Shown here: in pieces, positions 9,411-17,967 of the stretch
How the letters are laid out: every line of letters begins with the position of its first letter
Numbering within the stretch: position 1 is the first letter of the stretch
From: Pirellulales bacterium
GTDB lineage: Bacteria; Planctomycetota; Planctomycetia; Pirellulales; JADZDJ01
Reading direction: 5' to 3'
Assembly: GCA_035499655.1 (NCBI GenBank)
Contig: DATJYL010000214.1
Coordinates: 30,120-94,119, forward strand
Length of the DNA stretch: 64,000 nucleotides
Translations under genes and position numbers: made by a program
The notes under the pieces: model-generated
Seen by the model: only the letters and a program-made list of their open reading frames with translations
What the model was told of the DNA's origin: nothing
Databases searched by the model: none

Positions 9411-9895
9411 GGCAGGGTGACTCCGCGCAAGCGTTGCACTTCCACGGGAGTGCGTAATTTACTTAACGCATCCAGCGTGGCTTTGACCACGTTGATGGGA
9501 TTGGTCGAGCCGTAGGTTTTCGTCAATACGTCGTGAATACCGGCCGCTTCGCAAACCGCACGCACCGCCGCGCCGGCGATGACGCCGGTACCGGGGCTGG
9601 CCGGCAGCAAAATGACATCCGAAGCGCCGAAGTGCCCCAGCACCGGATGTGCAATCGTGCTGCCTTCCAAGGGCACTTCCATCATGGCGCGCGAGCCGTC
9701 TTTAATGGCTTTTTCAACGGCGGGAGGAACTTCGTTGGCTTTGCCGTAGCCGCAGCCAACTTTGCCCCGGCCGTTGCCCACCACAACCATGCCGTTGAAG
9801 CTAAAGCGGCGACCGCCTTTGACCACGGCCGCACAACGCCGAATCCGAATCACTTTTTCGACCAATTCGCCGGAACGGGAAGTATCGTTGGACAT
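9407..9895 (-). CDS. rpsE: 30S ribosomal protein uS5
   Basis: This encodes 162 residues from the ATG at 9895 (MSNDTSRSGELVEKVI). The upstream in-frame start at 9982 lies in repeat DNA. The family core is present: RRCAAVVKGGRRFSFNGMVV, then GRGKVGCGYGKANEV and the C-terminal GSTNPINVVKATLDAL. uS5 is involved in mRNA entry and decoding fidelity. It overlaps rplO by four bases, with no rpmD between. Confidence 0.97.
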   Translation of the reverse strand: MSNDTSRSGELVEKVIRIRRCAAVVKGGRRFSFNGMVVVGNGRGKVGCGYGKANEVPPAVEKAIKDGSRAMMEVPLEGSTIAHPVLGHFGASDVILLPASPGTGVIAGAAVRAVCEAAGIHDVLTKTYGSTNPINVVKATLDALSKLRTPVEVQRLRGVTLP

Positions 9896-9896
9896 G

Positions 9897-9980
9897 TGTT
9901 CTCGGTGTCTGAGGGTCTGGTGTCTGGTTTGGTCCCCGTAATCCCTAGGCACCCGGACACCCAGGCACCTAGAAACTTGC
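9897..9980. repeat. GTGTCTGG-word hairpin between rplR and rpsE
   Basis: Words GTGTCTGAGGGTCTGGTGTC (9905-9924) are followed by complementary words CACCCGGACACCCAGGCACC (9949-9969). The two halves can fold back on each other. The element fills the whole 87-base gap and supplies the false upstream extension of the rpsE frame. Confidence 0.65.
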
Positions 9981-9982
9981 AT

Positions 9983-10351
9983 TCAAAAACTCAATCCTGC
10001 TTTGCGTGCCGATTCGGCCAAGGCGGCGACGCGGCCATGATACTTGGCGCCGCCCCGGTCGAAGCACACTTGCTTAATTCCCGCCGCAATGGCCCGTTCC
10101 GCAATCACGCGGCCAATAGCTTCGGCGGCCGCCTTGTTGCCGCCGTATTTGACTTGCCCTTGCAGGGCTTTTTCTGTCGTGGCCGCCGAGGCTAACGTGC
10201 TGCCCTTGGTATCGTCGATGACTTGCGCGTAGGTGTGCTTCAAACTTCGAACGACGCACAGGCGAGGTCGATCTTTCGTGCCGCGAATGTGTTTCCGCAC
10301 GCGCCACAAGCGCCGCTTCCGCTGCAGGCCAATTTGTTTTTCGTGATTCAT
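9983..10351 (-). CDS. rplR: 50S ribosomal protein uL18
   Basis: This encodes 122 residues: a basic N-terminus ([16 protein letters not shown]), [20 protein letters not shown], and the end [24 protein letters not shown]. uL18 binds 5S rRNA in the central protuberance. It lies between rplF and rpsE in standard spc order. Confidence 0.97.
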   Translation of the reverse strand: MNHEKQIGLQRKRRLWRVRKHIRGTKDRPRLCVVRSLKHTYAQVIDDTKGSTLASAATTEKALQGQVKYGGNKAAAEAIGRVIAERAIAAGIKQVCFDRGGAKYHGRVAALAESARKAGLSF

Positions 10352-10399
10352 AACATCACCGGATTGATTGCTTTGTCACCGCAAACCGCTTACTGTTTA

Positions 10400-10945
10400 C
10401 TATTTCGTAACCGCCTTGCCCGCCTTGCGCCGCACTTGTTCGCCGTCATAACGAATGCCCTTGCCCTTGTACGGTTCCGGCTTGCGCACCGCCCGCACTT
10501 CGGCGGCAAATTGCCCCAAGGCCTGCTTGTCGACCCCTTTAATGACGATGTGCGTTTGGTCCGGGCAAGTGACGGTTAAGCCGGTGGGAATTGGCAAATT
10601 CACTTCGTTGGCAAATCCCACGCGAAGTTGCAACTGATTTTTTTGCACCGTAGCCAAGTAACCCACCCCGACAATTTCCAGCTTTTTTTCGTAGCCTTTG
10701 GTGACACCCTCGACCATGTTCCGCAGCAAAGCCCGAGTGAGGCCATGCACGGCTTTGGCCTGATGGCCGTCGTTTTTGCGGCTCACCACCAGCCGCTTGG
10801 CCGCATCGTCAAATTTGACGTCGACCAGCGGCAAAAACGACTGCTTGAGTTTGCCCAATGGCCCTTCCACGGCGACTTCGCCTGCGCTGACGGCGACTTT
10901 CACCTTATCGGGCACGGGCACGGGAATTTTTCCAATACGGGACAT
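10400..10945 (-). CDS. rplF: 50S ribosomal protein uL6
   Basis: This encodes 181 residues: MSRIGKIPVPVPDKVKV at the start, VEGPLGKLKQ, the loop GLTRALLRNMVEGVTKGYEK, and KPEPYKGKGIRYDGEQVRRKAGK at the end. uL6 lies near the GTPase-associated centre. It follows rpsH across a large repeat hairpin. Confidence 0.97.
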   Translation of the reverse strand: MSRIGKIPVPVPDKVKVAVSAGEVAVEGPLGKLKQSFLPLVDVKFDDAAKRLVVSRKNDGHQAKAVHGLTRALLRNMVEGVTKGYEKKLEIVGVGYLATVQKNQLQLRVGFANEVNLPIPTGLTVTCPDQTHIVIKGVDKQALGQFAAEVRAVRKPEPYKGKGIRYDGEQVRRKAGKAVTK

Positions 10946-10954
10946 GATTTAGGG

Positions 10955-11094
10955 AGCGACTAGCAATTAGCAATTAGCGATTAGCCGGAGAGGCGCCCGC
11001 TCGATTGTTTATCACTACATCGCAATTCTTATTCGGTTTTTTTAATAGTTTGTCGTTCGTTTTGCTAATTGCTAATCGCTAGCTGCTAGTCGCT
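10955..11094. repeat. GCTAATTGC-word hairpin between rpsH and rplF
   Basis: Two 31-base arms (10955-10985 and 11064-11094) are inverted copies with four mismatches. Each is itself a degenerate tandem of GCTAATCGC/GCTAATTGC/GCTAGTCGCT. A 78-base loop separates them. With its flanks the element takes up almost all of the 153-base gap, starting 10 bases before the rplF coding region and ending 5 bases from the rpsH stop codon. Confidence 0.85.
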
Positions 11095-11098
11095 TGAT

Positions 11099-11494
11099 TT
11101 ACCACAATTCGCATAACACTTCACCGCCGAGTTTCCGTTGCCGGGCTTCTCGATCGCTGACCACGCCGCGGCTGGTGCTAATGATCGAAATGCCCAGTCC
11201 GCTGAGCACCGGTTTCAGCTTGGCGGCGCCGGAATAAATTCGCCGGCCGGGTTTGCTGACGCGCTTCATGTGCCGGATCACGCGCTCTCCGTTGGGTCCA
11301 TATTTCAATTCAATGCGCAACTGATTGGCCGGCTGCGTCTCGACTTCCTTCCAGTCCCAAATGTAACCTTCGCGCTTCAGCACCTCGGCCACGCCCCGCT
11401 TCACTTTGGAAGTGGGCATATCGACCGTGAGGCGCTCCACGCGGATGGCGTTACGGATGCGGGTAAGCATATCGGCAATGGGGTCGGTCATCAT
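11099..11494 (-). CDS. rpsH: 30S ribosomal protein uS8
   Basis: This encodes 131 residues: MMTDPIADMLTRIRNAIRVE, PTSKVKRGVAEVLKREGYI, and the conserved end GLGISIISTSRGVVSDREAR then GGEVLCELW. uS8 organises the central domain of 16S rRNA and in some bacteria represses the spc operon. Either of two adjacent ATG codons (11494, 11491) could serve as start. Confidence 0.97.
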   Translation of the reverse strand: MMTDPIADMLTRIRNAIRVERLTVDMPTSKVKRGVAEVLKREGYIWDWKEVETQPANQLRIELKYGPNGERVIRHMKRVSKPGRRIYSGAAKLKPVLSGLGISIISTSRGVVSDREARQRKLGGEVLCELW

Positions 11495-11509
11495 ACGTGG
11501 GGGGTCCTG

Positions 11510-11695
11510 TTACCAGCTTGCCTTTCTCACGCCGGGAATCATGCCTTGATCGGCCAGCTTCCGGAAACAAATCCGGCACAGGCCGAACTTCCGATACACC
11601 GCCCGGGGACGGCCGCACAACTGGCAGCGCCGCCGTAGCTTGGTGGAAAACTTGGGCTTCTGTTTCGCTTTTGCGATTTTGGAAGTGCTTGCCAT
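11510..11695 (-). CDS. rpsN: 30S ribosomal protein uS14, zinc type
   Basis: This encodes 61 residues, the short zinc-binding (type Z) form. The two CxxC pairs are in [11 protein letters not shown] and GLCRICFRK, and it ends [11 protein letters not shown]. It assembles into the 30S head. It sits between rplE and rpsH, the standard position. Confidence 0.97.
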   Translation of the reverse strand: MASTSKIAKAKQKPKFSTKLRRRCQLCGRPRAVYRKFGLCRICFRKLADQGMIPGVRKASW

Positions 11696-11766
11696 GTGCG
11701 TAGCCGTTGGTCAGTGGTCCGTGGTGAGTTATTTTTAGTGACGCTTGTTTGCAATCCGCGAGTACT

Positions 11767-12402
11767 TCACGCCGCGCCTTTTTTGTCCTTGGTGGCCTTT
11801 TCTTCAACTTTGAACGGGAAGCCCAACGCCCGCAACAACTCGCGAGATTCGTCATTGCGGTGGCCGGAAATCACGATGGTTACGTTCATGCCCTGCACGC
11901 GCGTAAATTTGTCGGGATTGAGCTCGGGGAACACCAACTGTTCCGACAAGCCCAAACTGTAATTGCCTTGGCCGTCGAACGAGTTCGGATCCAGGCCGCG
12001 AAAGTCGCGCACCCGGGGCAAGGCCAGCGACACGAGCCGGTCCAAAAATTCGTACATCCGCGCGCCCCGCAGCGTTACTTTGCAGCCAATTTGCAGTCCT
12101 TCACGCAGTTTGAAACCCGAAATTGCCTTGCGGGCCTTGGTGACCAACGGCTTTTGACCGGTGATTTGCGTCATGGCGGCCACAGCGTCTTCCAAGTTCT
12201 TTTTTTCCGCGACAGCGCTTCCCACGCCCATGTTCACCACAATTTTTTTCAACCGTGGCAGCGACATGGGATTTTTGCGGCCCAATTTGCCACCCAGCCC
12301 CGGCAGCACTTCCTTTTCGTACTTTTCCAATAGGCGCGGCGTGGGAGGCGGCCCACTGGGAGCGGTTTCCTCGGCGGCCGCTTTTTTATCTTTCTTGGCC
12401 AT
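11767..12402 (-). CDS. rplE: 50S ribosomal protein uL5
   Basis: This encodes 211 residues from the ATG at 12402, chosen over the frame's longer upstream extension (to 12606), which would overlap rplX. Core motifs are LEKYEKEVLP, LPRLKKIVVNMGVG, LREGLQIGCKVTLRG and DFRGLDPNSFDGQGNYS. A 24-residue Lys/Ala/Pro-rich N-terminus and a basic tail (KATKDKKGAA) extend the usual roughly 180 residues. uL5 binds 5S rRNA. Confidence 0.96.
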   Translation of the reverse strand: MAKKDKKAAAEETAPSGPPPTPRLLEKYEKEVLPGLGGKLGRKNPMSLPRLKKIVVNMGVGSAVAEKKNLEDAVAAMTQITGQKPLVTKARKAISGFKLREGLQIGCKVTLRGARMYEFLDRLVSLALPRVRDFRGLDPNSFDGQGNYSLGLSEQLVFPELNPDKFTRVQGMNVTIVISGHRNDESRELLRALGFPFKVEEKATKDKKGAA

Positions 12403-12502
12403 GGCAGTGGTCGACAAAACTCGTGAATGAACCTGTAAATTTCCGATATGAATTGATCGCGATCGTCGGGCAATCAGCGATGAAATTGTTTTTGTTTTTT
12501 GG

Positions 12503-12856
12503 TTATTTCCGTTTCTTTCCGCTTTCTTTCCGAATGGCGCTAATGGCTCCCAGCGAGGCCCCGCTCCGCTTGGAATAACGTTCGCGGCTACCGTCTTTCG
12601 CCACACGCACGCCCACGCGGGTGGGTTTGTCGGTATTCGGGTCGACGAGCATCACGTTGGAAATATCGACCGGCATTTCCTTCGACAGCCGGCCTCCTTG
12701 CGGATTCTTTTGGCTGCGCTTCATGTGCTTGTAAACCCGATTCACCCCTTCGATCGTTATTTTGCCCAGTTTGGGCGAGACCAGCAGCACTTTGCCGCGC
12801 ACGCCCCGTTCTTCGCCGGCGATGACTTGTACGATATCGTCTTGTCGGATGTGCAT
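12503..12856 (-). CDS. rplX: 50S ribosomal protein uL24
   Basis: This encodes 117 residues with an N-terminal KOW motif ([19 protein letters not shown]), then [19 protein letters not shown]. The C-terminal tail is basic (RKESGKKRK). uL24 is an early assembly initiator at the exit tunnel. It lies between rplN and rplE. Confidence 0.97.
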   Translation of the reverse strand: MHIRQDDIVQVIAGEERGVRGKVLLVSPKLGKITIEGVNRVYKHMKRSQKNPQGGRLSKEMPVDISNVMLVDPNTDKPTRVGVRVAKDGSRERYSKRSGASLGAISAIRKESGKKRK

Positions 12857-12868
12857 GGCAGTTCAACT

Positions 12869-12952
12869 GGGTCTAAAAGTCCAAGAGTCTAAAAATCCAA
12901 GAGTCGATAGGTCACCCTTTTTTGCTTTTTTGACTCTTCGACTTTTAGACCC
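12869..12952. repeat. GGTCTAAAAGTC-word hairpin between rplN and rplX
   Basis: Arms at 12869-12895 and 12926-12952 pair over about 27 bases with only two or three mismatches. The left side goes on to repeat the word (GTCCAAGAGTCTAAAAATCC) up to about 12906. The element fills nearly the whole 105-base gap. Confidence 0.85.
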
Positions 12953-12961
12953 TTTCAGTCC

Positions 12962-13330
12962 TTACACCACTTCGCTGGCTAAGCTTACAATCTTCATGAA
13001 ATTCCGATCGCGCAACTCTCGGGCCACGGCGCCGAAAATGCGCGTGCCCCGGGGATTTTTTTCCGCATCGATCAGCACCACGGCGTTGCTGTCGAACTTC
13101 ACGTAACTGCCGTCGGTGCGACGAGTCGGCCTTTTGCAACGCACCACCACGCCTTGCACCACCGCTTTTTTCTTGATTTCGCTGCCGGCGATCACGCTTT
13201 TCACGCTGCAGACCACTACATCGCCCAGCCCGGCATAGCGCCGTCGACTGCCGCCAAGCACCTTGAAGCACATGACTTCGCGGGCGCCGGTGTTATCGGC
13301 GACGTTCAGCCTGGTTTGCATTTGGATCAT
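12962..13330 (-). CDS. rplN: 50S ribosomal protein uL14
   Basis: This encodes 122 residues, the exact family length, from the ATG at 13330 ([20 protein letters not shown]). Upstream in-frame codons are not conserved. [20 protein letters not shown] closes the protein. uL14 forms a bridge to 16S rRNA. It is the first gene of the spc set here, following rpsQ. Confidence 0.97.
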   Translation of the reverse strand: MIQMQTRLNVADNTGAREVMCFKVLGGSRRRYAGLGDVVVCSVKSVIAGSEIKKKAVVQGVVVRCKRPTRRTDGSYVKFDSNAVVLIDAEKNPRGTRIFGAVARELRDRNFMKIVSLASEVV

Positions 13331-13382
13331 GGTTACTATCGCATCTTCCATAAGCCCCAGAGTGGCAAACCCTGGGCATGTT

Positions 13383-13688
13383 TCACTTGATTCCTGCTTC
13401 TTCATCCATTTTGGCCGCTGCTCGCATGGCCGCCAAATCAACCGCCTGGCTCTTGGCCACCACCCGCACCAGTTCCCAACGCTTCAGTCGCGATTTTGGC
13501 GGGCACTCGCGAATTTCCACCGTGTCGCCCTCGTGCGATTCGTTGTTTTCGTCATGCACGTGGCACACGGTTTTGCGATGCAAAATTTTGCCGTACTTGG
13601 CGTGACGCACCAGACGAGGAATTTCCACGCGCCGCGTCTTCGCCGCTTTATCTTTTACTACGACGCCAATTTCTAATCGCTTGGGCAT
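13383..13688 (-). CDS. rpsQ: 30S ribosomal protein uS17
   Basis: This encodes 101 residues from the ATG at 13688 ([20 protein letters not shown]). The OB-fold core includes [19 protein letters not shown] and [20 protein letters not shown]. About 20 residues at the C-terminus ([19 protein letters not shown]) extend past the usual end. It follows rpmC. Confidence 0.96.
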   Translation of the reverse strand: MPKRLEIGVVVKDKAAKTRRVEIPRLVRHAKYGKILHRKTVCHVHDENNESHEGDTVEIRECPPKSRLKRWELVRVVAKSQAVDLAAMRAAAKMDEEAGIK

Positions 13689-13767
13689 AAACCTTGTTTC
13701 GCCAGCTTGAATTGTTATGGATCTCATTTTCAGGCCGAAGCCGGCCCGCGTGTTCGGTGTCGTTGAA

Positions 13768-13977
13768 CTACGATTTTTGCTTGGTGGCCCGAGTCCGCTC
13801 GTTGAGGATGGTTTGGCACCGGGCGATCAGCCGCCGGTGTTTTTTCAATTCGGTGGGCGCATCCAACTTTTCAGTCTGGGCCTGAATGCGCAGCCGGAAC
13901 AAATTCTCGGAAGCTTCCTTCCAAGTCAGGTGAATCTGTTCGTCGCTCATGTCGCGAAGTTCTTTGGCTTTGGCCAT
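13768..13977 (-). CDS. rpmC: 50S ribosomal protein uL29
   Basis: This encodes 69 residues forming a two-helix protein. It starts MAKAKELRDMSDEQIHLTWK, with NLFRLRIQAQTEKL in the middle and ARCQTILNERTRA at the end. uL29 sits at the exit tunnel beside uL23. It follows rplP across a repeat hairpin. Confidence 0.96.
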   Translation of the reverse strand: MAKAKELRDMSDEQIHLTWKEASENLFRLRIQAQTEKLDAPTELKKHRRLIARCQTILNERTRATKQKS

Positions 13978-13981
13978 GGGT

Positions 13982-14086
13982 AGTGTCTGGTAGTCTGGTT
14001 TCTAAGTGTCTGGCGCCTTGGGTGTTTACTTTGGTCGTTATCTTTCAGATACCCAGGGTACAAAACACCCAGACACCTGACAACTA
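13982..14086. repeat. GTGTCTGG-word hairpin between rplP and rpmC
   Basis: The left half has GTGTCTGGTAGTCTGG and AAGTGTCTGG (13983-14013). The right half has ACCCAGGGTACAAAACACCC and AGACACCTGACA (about 14051-14082). The arms are inverted copies of the same word set. They fill the 114-base gap. Confidence 0.7.
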
Positions 14087-14091
14087 ATTCC

Positions 14092-14508
14092 TCACATTGC
14101 CCGACGCTTCAAAAATCGAACCTTAACCGGCATTTTGTGGGCCAGCCGGGCAAAGCACATCCGGGCTGCTTCCTCCGACAATCCGCCCACTTCGTACAAA
14201 ATGGTGCCCGGCTTCACCACCGCTGCCCAAAATTCCGGTTCGCCCTTGCCTTTGCCCATGCGGGTTTCCAAGGGAATGCTGGTGACCGATTTGTGCGGAA
14301 ACACGCGTACGTACAACCGTCCTTCGTTGCGCATGTACTGCTGCGCAGCGACACGACCGGCCTCGATGGTTTGCGCACTGAGCCAACCCCCTTGGGCCGC
14401 TTGCAAAGCGTATTCGCCGAAACTCACGCGGTTGCCCCGCGTGGCTTCACCTTTTATACGCCCTCTTTGGCTTTTTCGGAACTTGACCCTCTTGGGCATC
14501 ATCGCCAT
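14092..14508 (-). CDS. rplP: 50S ribosomal protein uL16
   Basis: This encodes 138 residues from the ATG at 14508 (MAMMPKRVKFRKSQRGRIKG). The next ATG codons, at 14502 and 14499, would also keep the MPKR start. The core holds GNRVSFGEYALQAAQGGWL, then RVFPHKSVTSIPLETRMGKG and KPGTILYEVGG. Any of these starts makes the gene overlap the 3' end of rpsC by about 53-62 bases in another frame. uL16 contacts the A-site tRNA. Confidence 0.95.
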   Translation of the reverse strand: MAMMPKRVKFRKSQRGRIKGEATRGNRVSFGEYALQAAQGGWLSAQTIEAGRVAAQQYMRNEGRLYVRVFPHKSVTSIPLETRMGKGKGEPEFWAAVVKPGTILYEVGGLSEEAARMCFARLAHKMPVKVRFLKRRAM

Positions 14509-15142
14509 GAACTTGGTCCTCGTACATTCCTTGGTTAATCCACACTTGCACACCGATGTGGCCTTGCGGCGTTTTAGCTTCGGTGAAGCCGTAATCAATT
14601 TTCGCACGCAACGTCGACAGCGGCATGCTGCCGGCAATGGCCTTTTCGCGGCGGGCCATTTCAGCGCCGCCCAACCGACCGGCCAACTGCACTTTGATTC
14701 CCTTGGCGCCGGCTTCCATCGAAGTGTCAATCGCCCGTTTCATCGTGCGACGGAAGCTGGCCCGCTTGGCTAATTGCTCGGAAATATCTTCGGCCACCAA
14801 CTGTGCGAAAATTTCCGGACGGGTAATTTCCTCGATTTTGATGTTCACGCGGCGGCCGATCAGGTTTTGTAATTCTTCCTGCAGCTTTTCCACTTCCTGC
14901 CCTTTGCGGCCGATAATCACACCCGGCCGCGCCGTGTGCAACACAATTTTGACTTCGTCCCGGGTCCGTTCAATTTCCACCTTCGGTATGGCGGCGAAAT
15001 TGTATTTTTCCTTGACAAACTTACGAACTTTGAAATCTTCCAACAGCAGGTCGCGAAATTCCTGCTTGGAGGCGTACCAGCGGCTTTTCCAGCCTTCCAT
15101 AATGCCGGTGCGAAACGCAACAGGATTAACTTTTTGACCCAT
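14447..15142 (-). CDS. rpsC: 30S ribosomal protein uS3
   Basis: This encodes 231 residues. It starts MGQKVNPVAFRTGIMEGWKS, has the KH domain with GVIIGRKGQEVEKL, and the C-terminal domain AGRLGGAEMARREKAIAG. The usual end near VQVWINQG is followed by about 25 extra residues (MYEDQVHGDDAQEG, then a basic stretch). These are encoded by the DNA that also encodes the start of rplP. uS3 is at the mRNA entry channel. Confidence 0.97.
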   Translation of the reverse strand: MGQKVNPVAFRTGIMEGWKSRWYASKQEFRDLLLEDFKVRKFVKEKYNFAAIPKVEIERTRDEVKIVLHTARPGVIIGRKGQEVEKLQEELQNLIGRRVNIKIEEITRPEIFAQLVAEDISEQLAKRASFRRTMKRAIDTSMEAGAKGIKVQLAGRLGGAEMARREKAIAGSMPLSTLRAKIDYGFTEAKTPQGHIGVQVWINQGMYEDQVHGDDAQEGQVPKKPKRAYKR

Positions 15143-15204
15143 GATGTTTTAGCAGCGGGCCGCAGGCAGCGGGCCGAAGACGGTACGAAGTTATTGGTTG
15201 CTGG

Positions 15205-15531
15205 TTATTCCAATTCCACCGAAATGTGCGCCATTCGCTTGCGAATCATAAACGCCATGCCGCGCGCCCGGGGACGAATGCGCTTGAACATCGGCCCCCC
15301 ATCGATGCGGCAATCTTTCACGACCAAACTGCCGACATTGCTGGCCCGCTGATCTTCCGCATTACCCAGTGCGCTTTTAATCACCTTCTCCAACATTCGG
15401 GCTCCGCGATGCGGCATGTACTTCAAAATGTCCAAAGCATCGTCGGCAAACTTGCCCCGCACCAAATTCGCCAAAGGGCGCACCTTGCGGGCACTGATGC
15501 GGGCAAATCGGTAGGTGGCTTTGTATCCCAT
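15205..15531 (-). CDS. rplV: 50S ribosomal protein uL22
   Basis: This encodes 108 residues: RFARISARKVRPLANLVRGK, the long hairpin, then CRIDGGPMFKRIRPRARGMA and a C-terminal HISVELE. uL22 lines the nascent-chain tunnel. Its start is six bases after the rpsS stop. Confidence 0.97.
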   Translation of the reverse strand: MGYKATYRFARISARKVRPLANLVRGKFADDALDILKYMPHRGARMLEKVIKSALGNAEDQRASNVGSLVVKDCRIDGGPMFKRIRPRARGMAFMIRKRMAHISVELE

Positions 15532-15537
15532 GCTGCT

Positions 15538-15867
15538 TTAGCCTTTCCCCACCGGCGCGACGGCAGGCGCTCCGCCGGCTGCTGCTGCGGCCTCGGCTTC
15601 CTTCTTGATCCGGCCGCCGTGGCCGCGGAACGTCCGCGTGGGAGAAAATTCTCCGAGTCGATGCCCGACCATGTCTTCGGTAATAAACACCTTCACGTGC
15701 AACTTGCCGTTGTGAACCATGAACGTGTGGCCCACGAACTCTGGCACAATGGTGCAAGCCCGGGCCCAGGTTTTGATGGGCTCCTTTTTGTTCACCGAGT
15801 CCATCATCTCCACCTTGCGGAAGACGTTGGGATCGACAAACGGCCCTTTCTTTTTGGAGCGTCCCAT
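15538..15867 (-). CDS. rpsS: 30S ribosomal protein uS19
   Basis: This encodes 109 residues. The core has [37 protein letters not shown] and [18 protein letters not shown]. An Ala/Gly/Pro-rich tail of about 20 residues ([16 protein letters not shown]) extends the usual roughly 90. uS19 lies in the 30S head near uS13. It follows rplB. Confidence 0.96.
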   Translation of the reverse strand: MGRSKKKGPFVDPNVFRKVEMMDSVNKKEPIKTWARACTIVPEFVGHTFMVHNGKLHVKVFITEDMVGHRLGEFSPTRTFRGHGGRIKKEAEAAAAAGGAPAVAPVGKG

Positions 15868-15952
15868 AATTTATTTTGTTGCTAAACCGCCAGCGGATAG
15901 ATTGCTTCCATAAACCGCATACCGCATACCGCGTACTGCCTACGAATACTTC

Positions 15953-16813
15953 TTACAATGGAATTTTGATTTGACCGTATCGCCGCGAACGCCGCCGGCG
16001 AATGAGCGCGGAATTGGAAGGCTTACGCCGCTTGCGAGTGCCGCCCCCCTTGGCGCTTTTGCCCGTGGGACTAACCGGATGCCGGCCTCCCTTGGTGCGG
16101 CCTTCGCCACCGCCGTGGGGATGATCGATGGGGTTCATGGCCGTGCCGCGCACAAACGGCCGCCAGCCTTTCCAGCGGTTACGTCCAGCCTTGCCAATTT
16201 GAATGTTCATGTGGTCGGCGTTGCCAATGGCGCCAATCGTCGCCCGACCCGCAGACGGCACCCGGCGAATTTCGCCGCTGGGCAGCGTAATTTGCGCCCA
16301 ATCCGCCTCGCGGGCCATCAGCACGGCGCTGGACCCGGCCGAGCGGCACAAACGCGCCCCGCGGCCCGGCTGCAGCTCAATGTTGTGAATCGACAACCCC
16401 AGCGGAATGTTTCGCATCGGCAGGCAATTGCCGACTTTGGGCGGAGCGTCGGGCCCGTTCATAATATCCTGGCCCACTTGCAAACCATCGGGCGCCAGGA
16501 TGAATCGTTTTTCGCCATCGACAAAATGCAGCAGGGCAATGCGGGCGCTGCGATTGGGGTCGTATTGAATGGAATGCACCTTGGCGGGCACGCCGTCTTT
16601 TTCGCGCCGGAAATCAATCAGTCGGTAGCGCCGTTTGTGGCCGCCGCCACGATGCCGGGCGGTAATCAAACCCTGATTGTTGCGTCCGCCATGCTGCTTT
16701 TTCGGGATGCTGAGCGCGCGGGGCAGCATAGCGCCCGGCGTGAGTTCAGCAAAATCGCTGACGGTGGCGCCGCGGCGGCCAGGCGAAGTCGGTTTGTAAC
16801 GGCGAATGCCCAT
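15953..16813 (-). CDS. rplB: 50S ribosomal protein uL2
   Basis: This encodes 286 residues. Motifs are [19 protein letters not shown], the SH3-like fold region, and the C-terminal [20 protein letters not shown]. The last holds the histidine needed for peptidyl transfer support. uL2 is close to the catalytic centre and links the subunits. It is followed by rpsS, the standard S10 order. Confidence 0.97.
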   Translation of the reverse strand: MGIRRYKPTSPGRRGATVSDFAELTPGAMLPRALSIPKKQHGGRNNQGLITARHRGGGHKRRYRLIDFRREKDGVPAKVHSIQYDPNRSARIALLHFVDGEKRFILAPDGLQVGQDIMNGPDAPPKVGNCLPMRNIPLGLSIHNIELQPGRGARLCRSAGSSAVLMAREADWAQITLPSGEIRRVPSAGRATIGAIGNADHMNIQIGKAGRNRWKGWRPFVRGTAMNPIDHPHGGGEGRTKGGRHPVSPTGKSAKGGGTRKRRKPSNSALIRRRRSRRYGQIKIPL

Positions 16814-16853
16814 GTGCTAGTGGTCGGTGATCGTTGTCAGTGGTCAGTTAGTC

Positions 16854-16870
16854 CCCGGCCTCTGGCCGGG
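16854..16870. repeat. Compact palindrome with CTAACTGA flank
   Basis: Stem CCCGGCC, loop TCT, stem GGCCGGG. On the minus strand the tail reads GGGGACTAACTGA. The same stem-plus-tail layout is at 33859-33883. GTGGTCAGTGG words lie beside it at about 16819-16850, in the gap between rplB and rplW. Confidence 0.7.
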
Positions 16871-16900
16871 AGTCGTTATCAAACTAGCGCGGTTATTTTA

Positions 16901-17233
16901 CTAAAAGAAATTAATTCGGTGTTCGGGGTCCAACTTCACAATCGCCTTTTTCCAATCTTGGGTGCGGCCGCTGCGAAAACGCGCCCGCCGTGGCTTTCCC
17001 TTACGGTTTTGAATGTGCACGCGCAACACTTTCACGTTGAATAATTCTTCCACCGCCTTCCGCACCTCGGCTTTGGTGGCCAGCTTGTTCACTTCAAAAG
17101 CGTAGGCGTTATAACGGCTGGAGCGGTGCATCCCTTTTTCCGTCACCAGCGGGCGCACAATAATTTGGTGCGACGCCAGTAGCCCGCGATTTTGCAGCCA
17201 AGCTGCTTCCGGTGATGTGGCTTCAGCGGTCAT
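16901..17233 (-). CDS. rplW: 50S ribosomal protein uL23
   Basis: This encodes 110 residues: IIVRPLVTEKGMHRSSRYNA, the helix EVRKAVEELFNVKVLRVHI, and the loop NRKGKPRRARFRSGRTQDWK. An N-terminal extension of about 25 residues precedes the core. uL23 docks the signal recognition particle and trigger factor at the tunnel exit. Its ATG overlaps the rplD stop by four bases. Confidence 0.96.
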   Translation of the reverse strand: MTAEATSPEAAWLQNRGLLASHQIIVRPLVTEKGMHRSSRYNAYAFEVNKLATKAEVRKAVEELFNVKVLRVHIQNRKGKPRRARFRSGRTQDWKKAIVKLDPEHRINFF

Positions 17234-17949
17234 GGCGATTTCTTCCTGGGTCGCTTGGCCGCGCCCGGCTTATCCGAGGACGGCTTCCCCTTGGCTTCGG
17301 CCGATTTTTCGGCGGACGATTTTCCGGCCTGCTCTTTAATCCATTCCAGCGCTGCTTTGGTGAACAGCAATCGCTGGGGCCGCAACACCGTCAGGGCGTT
17401 TAATTCCGCCACCGGCGACAAACTGACGCCGGCGATATTACGAACCGATTTGTACAAGTTGGCGTCATATGCGGTGGTGGCCACCAGCAGGCTTTTATGT
17501 TCGTGGCACTTCAACGCTTTCAAAATGGCCGCCATGTCGCGGGTTTTGGGAGCGCTGAATTTCAAATCGTCGATCAGGGTGATTTGATCGTCCCGAATTT
17601 TCGCCGCCACGGCCATCCGCGTGGCCAATTGCAACGCCTTGCGTGGCATGCGGTAGCCGAAATCGCGCGGCTTTTTGGCAAAAATGTGGCCGCCGCCACG
17701 ACGAATACCGCTCCGCCGCGAACCGGCCCGGGCGTTGCCGGTCCCTTTTTGGCGATACATTTTCTTCGTCGAGCCCGCCACCAAAGCCCGACTTTTCGTG
17801 GCGAATGTGCCTTGCCGCAGGTTGGCTTCGTACATCACAACGGCATCGTGCAACAATTGCTTGTTGATGCGCGGAGCCAGATCGGTCGGCTCGATTTCCA
17901 CCGAGCCCACGCTGGCCCCCTTCGCATCGTAGATGGTTAGCTTTGGCAT
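17230..17949 (-). CDS. rplD: 50S ribosomal protein uL4
   Basis: This encodes 239 residues. The tunnel loop is TKKMYRQKGTGNARAGSRRS with GGHIFAKKPRDFGYRMPRKA. A Lys/Ser/Pro-rich tail of about 35 residues follows the usual end (KSSAEKSAEAKGKPSSDK). In E. coli uL4 represses its own operon. I do not identify that leader here. It overlaps rplW by four bases. Confidence 0.96.
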   Translation of the reverse strand: MPKLTIYDAKGASVGSVEIEPTDLAPRINKQLLHDAVVMYEANLRQGTFATKSRALVAGSTKKMYRQKGTGNARAGSRRSGIRRGGGHIFAKKPRDFGYRMPRKALQLATRMAVAAKIRDDQITLIDDLKFSAPKTRDMAAILKALKCHEHKSLLVATTAYDANLYKSVRNIAGVSLSPVAELNALTVLRPQRLLFTKAALEWIKEQAGKSSAEKSAEAKGKPSSDKPGAAKRPRKKSP

Positions 17950-17967
17950 AATGTCGCCGTTAAAATT

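Noticed and set aside
12403..12606. Longer uL5 start at 12606
   Set aside because: It would overlap rplX by about 100 bases and adds residues unlike any uL5. The ATG at 12402 gives a family-like start.
14041..14090. Rho-independent terminator after rpmC
   Set aside because: The fold is explained by the GTGTCTGG-word hairpin, no T-run follows, and the operon continues.
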